This document shows, piece after piece, positions 1 to 8,779 of a DNA stretch of 50,850 nucleotides. The stretch is from Microthrixaceae bacterium (GTDB lineage: Bacteria; Actinomycetota; Acidimicrobiia; Acidimicrobiales; Microtrichaceae): assembly GCA_023957995.1 (NCBI GenBank), contig JAMLGK010000021.1, forward strand, positions 1 through 50,850, given 5' to 3'. Within the stretch, counting starts at the first letter, position 1. Each line of letters starts with the position of its first letter. The notes beneath the pieces were generated by a model. The model was not told where the DNA came from and did no database searches. It saw nothing but the letters and a program-made list of their open reading frames with translations. The translations under genes were made by a program, and so were the position numbers.

Positions 1-44
1 CCCACCTAAGGACTCGCGTCAGCGGATCCGCCAAGGAGCAACTC

Positions 45-1049
45 ATGGTTGCCGTGAACACGGACCACATGAGCTCGGGTGCGATCCGCACCGGACACGA
101 CAACCTGATTCCCGCAGGCTCCGGCCGGCCGGTCGATGCTCTTGGCCCGGCCGGGATACGCACGCACCACCACAGTGAATTCCCCCTGGAGCTCCTCGCA
201 TCGGCCAAGGGATCCACCACCGTGTCGGTCTGCCTCCCGGCCCGCAACGAAGAGGCGACGGTGGGTCACATCGTCGACGTCCTGGCCGACGAACTCCTGG
301 AACCGGGCATCATCGACGAACTCGTGGTGATCGACGACCACTCGGAGGACTCAACGGCTTCCGAGGCCGCCGCCGCCGGCGCCAGGGTGGTCCGTTCCGC
401 CGATGTGCTTCCGCGCTACGGGGAGGGCCATGGCAAGGGCGAGGTGCTGTGGAAGTCCCTGCTCGAGACCGAGGGCGACATCCTCCTGTGGTGCGATGCC
501 GACCTGAGTGAGTTCGACCACCGACTCGTGTCTGGTCTTCTGGGTCCGCTGCTGTGTGATCCGAGCGTGGACTTCGTGAAGGGTTTCTACGAGCGTCCCG
601 AATCCGATGGTGGGGGTGGCGGACGCGTCACCGAGCTCGTGGCGAGACCCCTCATCTCATTGCTGTTCCCGGAGCTGGCGGGGATCATCCAGCCGCTGTC
701 CGGTGAGTACGGCGGGCGCCGCGAGCTACTCGAGCAACTCCCCTTCGTCGAGGGCTACGGCGTGGAGATGGGGATGTTGATCGATCTCTCCCGCCGTTTC
801 GGCACCGACTCGATCGCGCAGGTCGACCTCGAGATCCGCCACCACCGCAACCGCACCCTGGCCGAGCTGGGCCCGCAGGCGGCTGCGATCACACAGACGG
901 TGCTCCGCCGGGTGGATCGCGACCTGGTACCGGCCACCGCCGCGCTGCACCGCAACGGCTCGACGGTCTCGCTGGAGGCTGCAGAGAGACCACCGATGCT
1001 CGAGGTGGCCGAGTATCTCGCCCGGCACCACGCAGCGACCCAGGGTTGA
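45..1049 (+). CDS. gpgS: glucosyl-3-phosphoglycerate synthase
   Basis: Transfers glucose from a nucleotide sugar to 3-phosphoglycerate, the first step to glucosylglycerate, a compatible solute and the primer of methylglucose lipopolysaccharide in mycobacteria (family knowledge, GT81). The 334-residue protein shows the GT-A fold signatures: VCLPARNEE at 62-70, VVIDDHSED at 94-102, GKGEVLWKS at 130-138, the metal-binding DADLSEF at 151-157, LSGEYGGRR at 218-226 and an FVEGYGVE segment near 234. The ATG at 45 has an AAGGAG ribosome binding site six bases upstream (33-38). The glycerate kinase next door, in convergent orientation, and a GT20 enzyme beyond it suggest a sugar or solute neighbourhood. 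No phosphatase (gpgP) is visible here. The first ~55 residues precede the fold and are less conserved. Confidence 0.92.
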   Translation: MVAVNTDHMSSGAIRTGHDNLIPAGSGRPVDALGPAGIRTHHHSEFPLELLASAKGSTTVSVCLPARNEEATVGHIVDVLADELLEPGIIDELVVIDDHSEDSTASEAAAAGARVVRSADVLPRYGEGHGKGEVLWKSLLETEGDILLWCDADLSEFDHRLVSGLLGPLLCDPSVDFVKGFYERPESDGGGGGRVTELVARPLISLLFPELAGIIQPLSGEYGGRRELLEQLPFVEGYGVEMGMLIDLSRRFGTDSIAQVDLEIRHHRNRTLAELGPQAAAITQTVLRRVDRDLVPATAALHRNGSTVSLEAAERPPMLEVAEYLARHHAATQG

Positions 1050-1113
1050 CCGACCGACAGTCCTTCACCGACCCCGCCCCGGCCGCACCCCGTGTCGGCA
1101 CTCCGGGGTCACC

Positions 1114-2106
1114 TCAGAGGCCGAACAACTCCTCGACCGAGCGGGCGCTCTCGAACAACAGCCCTGCGGGGTCCGACAGGGCCAGATCACGACCGTGCTC
1201 GGCCACCAGCGACACGGTCGGCACCCGCTGTGCCGCACCGTCGAATGCCTCCCCCACCACCGCCACCACCGGCTTGCCCGCATGCCGTGCCGCATCCAGA
1301 ACCCCACCCACGACCTTGCCGTCGAAGGACTCCTCGTCGAGGAACCCCTCGCCGGTGACCACACCATCGACGTCCTCGATGACCTCGTCGAGTCCCAGGC
1401 GCTCCGCCACGAGGTCGAAGCCCGACACGAGCTCCGCACCGACGCAGGCCAGGCCCCCTGCGAGCCCGCCGGCGGCTCCCCCACCCGGTAGTTCGGTCAC
1501 GTCCACGCCGTAGTCCGACAGATAGTTGGCTGCCAAGGCAGCCAAGCGGCGGCTGAGCAGCTCCACCTGGATCTCGGTCGCGCCCTTCTGCGGTCCGAAC
1601 ACCCTTGCCGCATCGAGGAACAGGGTCTCCACATCGCAGGCGACGGTCAGTCGGATGCCCTTCATCCGCACCAACGGGTACAACGCCCGAAGTGCTCCGA
1701 GGCCGCCGTCGGTCGTGGCCGAACCCCCGAGTGTGACGACCACTTCCTTCGCGCCGGAATCCACCGCGGCCGAGATGAGCTCACCGGTACCCGAGCTCGA
1801 GGCCGCAACCGGATCGTTGTGCTCCGCTCCTCCCAGCAACTCCAGACCCGATGCACGCGCGGATTCGATGACTGCACTCGATCCGGAGAGGCGCCACGGA
1901 GCCTCGACCGGGTCGCCGAGGGGACCGCTCACGACCGTGGTGCGGTTGGCTCCTCCCAACACCTCCAGCGATCCCTCGCCGCCGTCGGCCAGCGGCATCT
2001 CGATCACCTCGTGACCGGACCGCTTCAGACCCGCCGCCAGGGCGGCTGCCGCCTGTGCGGCAGTGAGGGTCCCGCGGAACTTGTCGGGGGCCACCAGCAG
2101 ACGCAC
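1114..2106 (-). CDS. glycerate kinase (GlxK/GarK family)
   Basis: Phosphorylates glycerate with ATP to a phosphoglycerate. The 330-residue length is somewhat below the ~370-380 usual for the family. Evidence is the N-terminal APDKFRGTLTA motif (residues 6-16), PLADGGEGS near 40, and the glycine-rich LGGSATTDGGLGAL segment in the middle, all typical of class II glycerate kinases (PF02595). The start is GTG at 2106, six bases downstream of a TAGGTT -10 element, which implies a leaderless mRNA. It is convergent with gpgS and divergent from the GT20 gene. It could supply or recycle the 3-phosphoglycerate acceptor of GpgS, but whether it makes 2- or 3-phosphoglycerate cannot be read from the sequence. 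Confidence 0.88.
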   Translation of the reverse strand: MRLLVAPDKFRGTLTAAQAAAALAAGLKRSGHEVIEMPLADGGEGSLEVLGGANRTTVVSGPLGDPVEAPWRLSGSSAVIESARASGLELLGGAEHNDPVAASSSGTGELISAAVDSGAKEVVVTLGGSATTDGGLGALRALYPLVRMKGIRLTVACDVETLFLDAARVFGPQKGATEIQVELLSRRLAALAANYLSDYGVDVTELPGGGAAGGLAGGLACVGAELVSGFDLVAERLGLDEVIEDVDGVVTGEGFLDEESFDGKVVGGVLDAARHAGKPVVAVVGEAFDGAAQRVPTVSLVAEHGRDLALSDPAGLLFESARSVEELFGL

Positions 2107-2112
2107 CGCGTC

Positions 2113-2118
2113 AACCTA
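2113..2118 (-). promoter_or_regulatory. -10 element of leaderless glycerate kinase transcript
   Basis: TAGGTT on the minus strand, six bases before the GTG start. No convincing -35 box is seen. The spacing puts the transcription start at or next to the start codon. Confidence 0.55.
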
Positions 2119-2209
2119 CAAGCTCTCCGAACGGTTCCCGACGCCGGGCCGGCGGGCGCGGCCGACGTGCCCGCAGACCAGCGTGCCATCGGTTGGCGGC
2201 CGATGTTCC

Positions 2210-2215
2210 TAGTGT
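2210..2215 (+). promoter_or_regulatory. -10 element of leaderless GT20 transcript
   Basis: TAGTGT lies seven bases before the ATG at 2223, with no Shine-Dalgarno between them. This decides for ATG 2223 over the TTG at 2193, which lies upstream of the -10. Confidence 0.5.
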
Positions 2216-2222
2216 GCAGCAC

Positions 2223-3602
2223 ATGAGCAGAGCCGACGACAGACCCGTGGTGATCGTCTCCAACCGGGGGCCGCTGTCCTTCACGACCGTGGACGGTTCG
2301 CCGGTGGCCAAGCGGGGCAGCGGAGGGCTGGTCTCCGGTCTGGCTCCGTTGCTCGATTCAGGACGTGCGAGCTGGACCGCAGCGGCGCTCAGCGATGCCG
2401 ACCGCAGCGCGATCGATGACGACGGGCTCGCACGCGGAGCAGGCCTCGAGGTCCGCCTGATCGACATCGACACCCACACGATGCGTCGCTACTACGACGA
2501 CATCTCGAACTCGACGCTCTGGTTCGTTCACCACGGCCTCTACGACCGTGTGCGCGCCCCGGCCTACGACCAGGGCTGGTGGGACGCGTGGGAGGCGTAC
2601 CGCGAGGTCAACAACCGCTTCGCCGAGTCGATCGCCGAGCACGCCCCCGGCGGAGCACGCGTGCTCGTGCAGGACTACCACCTGTCCCTGGTGGCCCGAC
2701 GGGCACGACTCGAGCGCGACGACCTCTCGTTCGTGCACTTCCACCACACTCCGTTCGCGGGGCCCGAGGATTTCTCCGCACTGCCCCCTTCGGTTCGCAA
2801 GGAGCTTCTGGAGGGTCTGTCCAGCCACGATGCATGTGGGTTCCACACCTCCAACTGGGAGACGAACTACCGACTCACCAGTTCGCGTTTCGGCGTCGCT
2901 GCCGGACGCACCTTCATCGGCACGCTGAACAGCGACCTGGACGACCTGCGGACCGTGGCCGCGGGCGAAGCGTGCCGGACCGCACTCGATGCGCTGGAGG
3001 AGGTGGTTGGGGACCGCACCCTGATCGCACGCGTCGACCGGATGGAACTGTCCAAGAACATCGTGCGCGGATTCGCGGGATACGACCGGCTGCTGGAACG
3101 CCGACCCGATCTGCGCGGACGGGTCGTGTTCGCCGCCACCTGCTACCCGTCACGTCTCGGGGTGGAGGACTACCGCCGCTACCACGACGAGGTGATCGAC
3201 TCCGTCGCCCTGGTGAACGAGAGGTGGGGCGACGCCGACTGGCAACCGATCCATCTGTTCACCGATGACGACTTCCCCCGGTCGGTTGCGCTGATGCGGC
3301 GCTACGACGTTCTGCTGGTGAACCCCATACGCGACGGGTTGAACCTCGTCGCCAAGGAAGGTCCGGCTCTCAACGAGCACGACGGCTCCCTGGTCCTCTC
3401 CACCGAGGCGGGTGCCTATTCCGAACTGAACGAGGCGTGCGACGGGTTGTTCCCCTTCGACATCGAGGCCACCGCTGACGCCCTCGAAGCAGCGATCGAC
3501 CGCGATCCCCAGCAGCGCGCCTTCACCGCGCGGAACCTCGAGGCGCTGGCCACCGCGCGGACACCGGCCGACTGGCTGGCGGACCAGCTCGAGGCTGGCT
3601 GA
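2223..3602 (+). CDS. GT20 trehalose-6-phosphate synthase-like glycosyltransferase
   Basis: Predicted to transfer glucose from NDP-glucose to a sugar phosphate, as OtsA does. The 459-residue protein has the GT20 landmarks in order: VVIVSNRGPL near the N-terminus, the GSGGLVSGL loop, LVQDYHLSLVARRAR, FHHTPFAGPEDF, the IARVDRMELSKNI nucleotide-binding stretch, and PIRDGLNLVAKE near the C-terminus. The OtsA consensus WVHDYHL is VLVQDYHL here and HIPFP is HTPFA, so it is a divergent member. A glucosylglycerol-phosphate or other GT20 specificity is possible. No otsB phosphatase is adjacent. It diverges from glycerate kinase and is convergent with the LytR_C gene, whose stop lies 3 bases away. Confidence 0.85.
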   Translation: MSRADDRPVVIVSNRGPLSFTTVDGSPVAKRGSGGLVSGLAPLLDSGRASWTAAALSDADRSAIDDDGLARGAGLEVRLIDIDTHTMRRYYDDISNSTLWFVHHGLYDRVRAPAYDQGWWDAWEAYREVNNRFAESIAEHAPGGARVLVQDYHLSLVARRARLERDDLSFVHFHHTPFAGPEDFSALPPSVRKELLEGLSSHDACGFHTSNWETNYRLTSSRFGVAAGRTFIGTLNSDLDDLRTVAAGEACRTALDALEEVVGDRTLIARVDRMELSKNIVRGFAGYDRLLERRPDLRGRVVFAATCYPSRLGVEDYRRYHDEVIDSVALVNERWGDADWQPIHLFTDDDFPRSVALMRRYDVLLVNPIRDGLNLVAKEGPALNEHDGSLVLSTEAGAYSELNEACDGLFPFDIEATADALEAAIDRDPQQRAFTARNLEALATARTPADWLADQLEAG

Positions 3603-3604
3603 GC

Positions 3605-4195
3605 TCAGCCGGGAGCAGCGGTGCTGCTGGTGGTCGTGGCTCCTGCGGAGACCACTGCTTCGGCATCGGGACCGACGACCACCACCACTGCGGATCCAGC
3701 GGGTTGGTCGGTGGCCACGGGCTCGGCCGGCAGGGCCTGGACCTGCTCGGCGGGAAGTCCGAGGAGGGTCGCGATGGCCGCCGCGTTGGGTTGGAAGCCC
3801 TCGGCGAAGTAGACCGCTGTGGATGCTGCGCTCGCAGTGGCGTCGGTGGCGGTCGAATTCGTGTAGCCCTGCGTGGCCAGGAACTCCGTGGTCTTGCCCG
3901 CCAGACCCGAGATGCCCGCCCCGTTGGCGGCCACCACGGCCACCTCTGCAGGAGCCACGGTCACCGGTGGAGCCTCGGTGGTCTCGGTGGGGGCCTCTGT
4001 GGTCTCGGTCACGTCACTGCCACCGTTGTCGCCGATGTCGACGGCCTTGTCGTCCTTGTCGAATCCCACCTTGCCGCCGGCGGCCAACAGGATCGCACCC
4101 AGGGCGACCGCTACCACGACGAGGATCAACCCTCGTGCGGCCGGATCGGCTCCCGAAGGTGCACTGCGGCGTTGTGGTTGCCGGGACTCGCTCAT
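3605..4195 (-). CDS. membrane-anchored LytR_C domain protein
   Basis: A 196-residue protein of unknown function. A basic N-terminus is followed by one transmembrane segment (about 22-42), an acidic Thr/Glu/Pro linker (TETTEAPTETTEAPP), then a LytR C-terminal-type domain with VAVVAANGAGISGLAGK and an AVYFAEGFQPNAAAIATLLG segment. That domain occurs at the C-terminus of LytR-CpsA-Psr ligases and as stand-alone membrane proteins in actinobacteria, where it is thought to act at the cell wall. The start is ATG 4195 with TAGGAT seven bases upstream on the minus strand, so it is probably leaderless. It lies 42 bases downstream of uppP on the same strand, which fits an envelope role. Confidence 0.82.
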   Translation of the reverse strand: MSESRQPQRRSAPSGADPAARGLILVVVAVALGAILLAAGGKVGFDKDDKAVDIGDNGGSDVTETTEAPTETTEAPPVTVAPAEVAVVAANGAGISGLAGKTTEFLATQGYTNSTATDATASAASTAVYFAEGFQPNAAAIATLLGLPAEQVQALPAEPVATDQPAGSAVVVVVGPDAEAVVSAGATTTSSTAAPG

Positions 4196-4202
4196 GGGCG
4201 AA

Positions 4203-4208
4203 ATCCTA
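4203..4208 (-). promoter_or_regulatory. -10 element of leaderless LytR_C gene
   Basis: TAGGAT on the minus strand, seven bases before ATG 4195. It sits between the uppP stop and the gene, giving it a promoter of its own. Confidence 0.55.
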
Positions 4209-4237
4209 GTGCCCCACCGCCGCGCGCTCCGGTTGGC

Positions 4238-5251
4238 TCAGATACTGCCCGCCACCGCTAGTCCGGCGGCCAGAGCCGCCACGACGATCCGGTACCAACC
4301 GAACACCGCAAGGCTGTTGTGCTCCAGGTAGGAAATCAGCCAGCGGATCGCCACCACCGCCGACACGAACGCGAACAACAGTCCCACCAGCGGATCGATC
4401 ACACCGAACTGGTCGACCAGGCCACCCCCGTCGGAGACGAGTGAGTAGGCGGTCGCTGCACTGAGGGTCACGAACCCCAACACGAAGCTGAACTCGACCG
4501 CAGCACGCATGGTCACGCCGACCAGCAACGCACCGAGGATCGTGGCCAGGGACCGGCTGGTGCCCGGCCACAGTGCCGCGATCTGCGCGATCCCGATCAA
4601 CAGCGCCTGCCTGTAGGTGATGGCCAGCAGTGGGTCCCGGCGCGTACCGCCGCCGCTGCCCGCGTCGGCGTCGGTGTCGGTGTCCGAGCCGCCGTGGGGA
4701 ATCAGACCTGCCCGCTCGAGACCGAGGATCAACACCCCGCCCACGAGCCAGGCGGCCACGATCGGCCAGGGACCGAACAGTCGTTCCTCGATCGCGTCGT
4801 TGAACAGGAATCCGACCGCAGCTGCCGGCACGAACGCGATGACCGTGATGAGGAGAAGGTGCCGCCCGGTCTCCGAGCGCCCGAACAACCCCGCGATCAT
4901 GTCCGCGAAACGACGCCAGAAAAGCCCCGCCACCGCCACTATCGCACCGAACTGGATCGCTATCGCGTAGGTGTTGGCCGCGGCCTGGTCGGCCTCTGAA
5001 TCACCCAGGCCCAGCAGTCGCGACACCACCAGGAGGTGCCCGGTGGACGACACCGGCACGTACTCGGTGAGCCCTTCGACCGTTCCCAGGATCGCGGCCT
5101 TCCACCAGGTCATCGCAGACGCGGCGGTGTCCTGTACCGACCCCACCCCGGCGCGGGTTGCTGCACCCACCGGGCCCGGAAGCTGCCACATGACCGCCAG
5201 GACCGCGGTGGCCAACAGCGCCAGGGTGGTTCGCTCGGAGCGCAGGCGCAC
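4238..5251 (-). CDS. uppP: undecaprenyl-diphosphatase
   Basis: Dephosphorylates undecaprenyl diphosphate so that the lipid carrier can be reused for peptidoglycan synthesis, and gives some bacitracin resistance (BacA/UppP family). The diagnostic motif ILGTVEGLTEYVPVSSTGH is intact, and the second family motif appears as WPGTSRSLATILGALLVG. Multiple hydrophobic helices follow. The start is uncertain. The GTG at 5251 gives 337 residues and keeps a hydrophobic N-terminal helix (LALLATAVLAVMW). The frame is open to 5407, but that overlaps the divergent ABC gene. ATG 5113 would remove the first helix and gives the more usual ~290 residues. An Asp/Gly/Ser-rich cytoplasmic loop (DTDTDADAGSGGG) is an unusual insertion. 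Confidence 0.9.
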   Translation of the reverse strand: MRLRSERTTLALLATAVLAVMWQLPGPVGAATRAGVGSVQDTAASAMTWWKAAILGTVEGLTEYVPVSSTGHLLVVSRLLGLGDSEADQAAANTYAIAIQFGAIVAVAGLFWRRFADMIAGLFGRSETGRHLLLITVIAFVPAAAVGFLFNDAIEERLFGPWPIVAAWLVGGVLILGLERAGLIPHGGSDTDTDADAGSGGGTRRDPLLAITYRQALLIGIAQIAALWPGTSRSLATILGALLVGVTMRAAVEFSFVLGFVTLSAATAYSLVSDGGGLVDQFGVIDPLVGLLFAFVSAVVAIRWLISYLEHNSLAVFGWYRIVVAALAAGLAVAGSI

Positions 5252-5379
5252 GTTCCGGTCGACGTTCGAGATGCTGGGCACGCAACATCTTGGCCTCCGG
5301 GCGGTCGTCCGACCCAGTACCCGGCGAGTCCGGACGAATCGGCGACGAATGCCGGCATGGCCGTGGATCACCCGGCCAG

Positions 5380-5385
5380 TAGCGT
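5380..5385 (+). promoter_or_regulatory. -10 element of leaderless ABC exporter gene
   Basis: TAGCGT lies eight bases before GTG 5394. No ribosome binding site precedes that start. Confidence 0.45.
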
Positions 5386-5393
5386 GACCAGAC

Positions 5394-7265
5394 GTGTCCA
5401 TGACCATGATGCGGATGATCCACCAGGATCCGTCACAGACCGAGGGAGCCTCACTCGACTGGGCTCTCGTGCGACGGGTCGGATCCTGGACCGCTCCCTA
5501 CAAGGCGCAACTGTTCGGATTCCTGGTGGCGATCGTCGCCGGATCGCTGCTCGCCTTGGTGCCGCCCCTGGTGTTCCGTTCGATCATCGACAACACCCTC
5601 CCCGACGGCAACTCCTCGCTGCTGGCTGCGCAGGCCGGGCTCGTGGTCGCCGCGGCGACGGTCGCGATGGCGATGTCGCTGCTGGAACGCATGTGGTCCT
5701 CACGCATCGGGGAGGGACTCATCTACGACCTGCGGGTGGCGCTGTTCGACCACGTCCAGCGGATGCCGCTGCAGTTCTTCACCCGCTCTCAGACGGGTGC
5801 GCTGGTGAGCCGCCTGAACAACGACGTGATCGGCGCCCAACGGGCGGTCACCGGCACGCTCGGCACGGTGGCATCCAACGTGGTGACCCTCATCACCACC
5901 GTGATCGCGATGGTCGCGCTCGACTGGCGGGTGACGATCGTCTCGGTGTTGTTGCTGCCGGTGTTCCTGGTCCCCGCGAAGCGCGTGGGCCGCAAGCTGC
6001 AGTCCTACACCCGACGGGGAATGCAGCTGAACGCGGACATGAACGCCCAGATGACAGAACGCTTCGGGGTGGCCGGTGCGATGCTCGTGAAGCTGTTCGG
6101 ACGCCACGACGAGGAGACCGACACCTTCGCCGGCCGCGCCGCCGGGGTGCGCGATGTGGGTATCCGCTCGGCGGTCTACACCAGGGTGTTCATGGCGTCG
6201 TTGGCGCTGGTCGGCTCGGTCGGGGTGGCCGCGGTCTACTACCTCGGTGGACGGTCGGTCATCTCCGGTGCCATCACAGCCGGCTCACTGGTCGCACTCG
6301 CCACTCTGGTCACGCGCATCTACGAGCCGTTGACCAGCCTCACCAATGCCAGGGTCGACGTGATGAGCGCGTTCGTGAGCTTCGAGCGCGTCTTCGAGGT
6401 GTTGGACGCTCCCAATCCGATAACAGACCGCGACTCGGCCCTGACCCTCGAGCATCCAGAGGGTCACGTGCGGCTCGAGGGGGTCACCTTCTCCTACCCG
6501 AGCGGCGCAGAGGGTTCGGTGGCGAGCCTCGAGACCGGCCCGGTTGAGCGTGCTCTACCCGGAGGCCCGCCAACGGTGCTCCACGACGTCTCGATCGACA
6601 TACCCGCAGGTGCCACCGTTGCGCTGGTCGGGCCATCGGGTGCGGGCAAGTCGACGGTGGCCTCGCTCATTCCGCGCCTCTATGACGTGAGCGCCGGTCG
6701 GGTCACCCTCGACGGCCACGACGTGCGTGATCTCACGCTCGAGAGCCTGCGCGGGTCGGTCGGTGTGGTGGCCCAGGACCCCCATCTGTTCCACGCCACG
6801 GTGGCCGACAACCTCCGCTACGCACGGCCGGATGCGACGGACCGCCAGATCGACGAGGCCTGTGCCGCTGCCAGGATCCTCGACGTCGTCAACGCTCTGC
6901 CCGATGGACTCGACACGATGGTCGGTGAGCGCGGCTACAGACTCTCCGGTGGTGAGAAGCAACGCCTGGCCATCGCGCGCATGCTGCTCAAGGACCCCGC
7001 GGTGGTGGTGCTCGACGAGGCAACGTCGAGCCTGGACGCGGAGAACGAACAAGCGATCCAACAGGCACTGGCCGAAGCGCTCGAGGGACGCACCGCTGTG
7101 GTGATAGCGCACCGCCTGTCGACCATCACCGGAGCCGACTCGATCGTCGTGCTCGATTCGGGCCATGTGGTTCAGCAGGGCACCCACACGGAGCTACTGG
7201 CAGCGGGCGGCCTCTACTCAGAGCTCTACCGCACGCTCGTCAACGCCGAACACGCCGAGGAGTAG
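5394..7265 (+). CDS. ABC exporter, fused permease and ATPase (MsbA/LmrA type)
   Basis: A half-transporter of 623 residues that would act as a homodimer or heterodimer exporting lipid or drug-like substrates. The first ~330 residues form the six-helix ABC_membrane domain. The C-terminal half is the ATPase with Walker A GPSGAGKST, Q-loop VAQDPHLF, signature LSGGEKQR, Walker B VVVLDEATSSLD and the switch histidine in IAHRLS. All catalytic residues are present. A ~20-residue insertion (EGSVASLETGPVERALPGG) sits between the first beta strands of the nucleotide-binding domain and is unusual. The start is GTG 5394, chosen for its TAGCGT -10 element. ATG 5400 is an alternative. The substrate cannot be deduced. 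Confidence 0.9.
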   Translation: MSMTMMRMIHQDPSQTEGASLDWALVRRVGSWTAPYKAQLFGFLVAIVAGSLLALVPPLVFRSIIDNTLPDGNSSLLAAQAGLVVAAATVAMAMSLLERMWSSRIGEGLIYDLRVALFDHVQRMPLQFFTRSQTGALVSRLNNDVIGAQRAVTGTLGTVASNVVTLITTVIAMVALDWRVTIVSVLLLPVFLVPAKRVGRKLQSYTRRGMQLNADMNAQMTERFGVAGAMLVKLFGRHDEETDTFAGRAAGVRDVGIRSAVYTRVFMASLALVGSVGVAAVYYLGGRSVISGAITAGSLVALATLVTRIYEPLTSLTNARVDVMSAFVSFERVFEVLDAPNPITDRDSALTLEHPEGHVRLEGVTFSYPSGAEGSVASLETGPVERALPGGPPTVLHDVSIDIPAGATVALVGPSGAGKSTVASLIPRLYDVSAGRVTLDGHDVRDLTLESLRGSVGVVAQDPHLFHATVADNLRYARPDATDRQIDEACAAARILDVVNALPDGLDTMVGERGYRLSGGEKQRLAIARMLLKDPAVVVLDEATSSLDAENEQAIQQALAEALEGRTAVVIAHRLSTITGADSIVVLDSGHVVQQGTHTELLAAGGLYSELYRTLVNAEHAEE

Positions 7266-7356
7266 ACGAGGGGCGGTGAGCGGTCTCAGCACGACGTGCA
7301 CGCCTGCCCGCACGGGAGGTTGCGCTCGACGCGGACCCGGCACGGGCGAGCACCCG

Positions 7357-7362
7357 TAGCAT
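7357..7362 (+). promoter_or_regulatory. -10 element of leaderless nitroreductase gene
   Basis: TAGCAT lies seven bases before GTG 7370, and no Shine-Dalgarno is present. Confidence 0.55.
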
Positions 7363-7369
7363 CCGCCTG

Positions 7370-8122
7370 GTGAGCACCCCCGAGGATTCCCGACAGCGAC
7401 CAGAGCACGGCCCGGCAGACGAAGTAGTTCCTTTCAACCCGCCCAGCCCCGAGGAGGCCCTGGCCCGGCTCGACACACCGATGGCCGCGGCCATGCGCAC
7501 CCAGCGCGCGGTCCGCCGCCTGCACACCGACCCCGTCGACCACGAGATCCTGATGCCGCTCCTGGAGTTGTCGCTCAAGGCACCGACCAGCTCCAACACC
7601 CAGGACTGGACCTATCTCGTGGTGGAGGATCGCGAGCAGAAGGCCCGCCTCGCCCGCCTCTATCGCAAGCTCTACCGGGTGTTCAATCCGATCACCGAGC
7701 GGCTGGCCAGGGGCGACGACAAGCAGTTGCGACAGATGCGCCCCGGCCAGTGGCAGGCGGAGAACTTCGAGGACCTACCCGTGTTCGTGATCCCCTGCTA
7801 TCGGAGGAACATCAAACACCGGCCGGTCGGCCGACCGCAGATCTCGGTGGCCTCCTACTACGGATCGGTCTTCCCAGCGGTGCAGAACCTCCTGCTGGGC
7901 TGCCGTGCGGTGGGTCTCGGGGCCTCGCTGCAGACCCTGCCCATCTGGCAGATACCCGCGGCGCGACGGATCCTCGGTCTTCCGCGGTCGGTGAATCCGG
8001 TGTGCATCATTCCCATCGGTTGGGCCAAGGGCCGGTACGGGCCCACGACTCGCCCCCCGATCGGCGAGGTCGTGCACTTCGACCGCTATGGCAACCGGCC
8101 CTACTCGGGTACCGAGGCCTAG
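7370..8122 (+). CDS. nitroreductase family FMN oxidoreductase
   Basis: A 250-residue flavoprotein of the nitroreductase fold, predicted to reduce a nitro compound, quinone or other acceptor with NAD(P)H. The FMN-binding MRTQRAVRRLHTDPV stretch (near residues 43-57), the APTSSNTQDWTYLVV motif (near 70-84) and a C-terminal GLGASLQTL / PIGWAKGRYGP region match the family. A Pro/Glu-rich N-terminal extension of about 35 residues precedes the domain. The gene is monocistronic. Substrate and physiological role are unknown. Confidence 0.85.
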   Translation: MSTPEDSRQRPEHGPADEVVPFNPPSPEEALARLDTPMAAAMRTQRAVRRLHTDPVDHEILMPLLELSLKAPTSSNTQDWTYLVVEDREQKARLARLYRKLYRVFNPITERLARGDDKQLRQMRPGQWQAENFEDLPVFVIPCYRRNIKHRPVGRPQISVASYYGSVFPAVQNLLLGCRAVGLGASLQTLPIWQIPAARRILGLPRSVNPVCIIPIGWAKGRYGPTTRPPIGEVVHFDRYGNRPYSGTEA

Positions 8123-8178
8123 ATCGCACACCGGCCTGTTGTTGCCCACCTCAGGATCGCCGTTGTCGGATCCGGCTC

Positions 8179-8184
8179 TAGGCT
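8179..8184 (+). promoter_or_regulatory. possible -10 element for the universal stress protein gene
   Basis: TAGGCT, about 80 bases upstream of the GTG start, would give a leader of ~75 bases ending in a GAGGAG ribosome binding site. I see no good -35 box at the normal distance. Confidence 0.3.
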
Positions 8185-8265
8185 GTGCCCCACAGACCAA
8201 ACGGCTCGATCGGGCGCATGGATGCCATGCCGATTGCCCGCCGGACCAACGATGAGGAGTAAGCC

Positions 8266-8742
8266 GTGCATGCGTTGATTGCAACCGACGGATCCGAGGT
8301 ATCGATCGATGCCGCCAAAAAGGGTGTGGCTCTGCTCAACCCCACGAAGGTCACTCTGTTGACCGTGGCCGACACCTCGATAGCGGAGGACTCCGGAGCC
8401 GGTGGATTCGAGGGCAACCTGCTGTCGCCCGCCGAGTCCGAGCGGGCCCGCCAGGTGATCCTGGAGGAGGGCACCAATGAGCTCACCGACACCGCCGGTG
8501 CGGTGGGCCTCGACCCCGCCATCGTCGATCGCCGGGTGGTCGAGGGTGCGTCGGGCCAGATGATCATCCACGTCGCCGACGAGGTGGACGCGGACGTGAT
8601 CGTCGTCGGGTCACACGGGCACGGGTTCCTGAGCCGGGTGCTCATCGGCTCCGTCAGCGAGTACGTGGTGCGCCACACCCAGCGTCCGGTTCTCGTGGTT
8701 CGCCACGACGACGACAACGACGACAACAACGACAAGGACTGA
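8266..8742 (+). CDS. universal stress protein (UspA family)
   Basis: A 158-residue single-domain Usp, a nucleotide-binding protein linked to stress survival. It has the N-terminal strand with Asp (ALIATDGSE) and the ATP-binding signature G-2x-G-9x-G-(S/T) within VVGSHGHGFLSRVLIGSVS, followed by RPVLVV. It therefore belongs to the ATP-binding subgroup. The C-terminus is a low-complexity acidic tail (HDDDNDDNNDKD). The start is GTG 8266 with GAGGAG upstream. xseA begins 37 bases downstream, so they may be co-transcribed. Confidence 0.9.
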   Translation: MHALIATDGSEVSIDAAKKGVALLNPTKVTLLTVADTSIAEDSGAGGFEGNLLSPAESERARQVILEEGTNELTDTAGAVGLDPAIVDRRVVEGASGQMIIHVADEVDADVIVVGSHGHGFLSRVLIGSVSEYVVRHTQRPVLVVRHDDDNDDNNDKD

Positions 8743-8779
8743 GCTGCTGCCCGAACAGCCAACGGAGCAGCGTCTGCCG

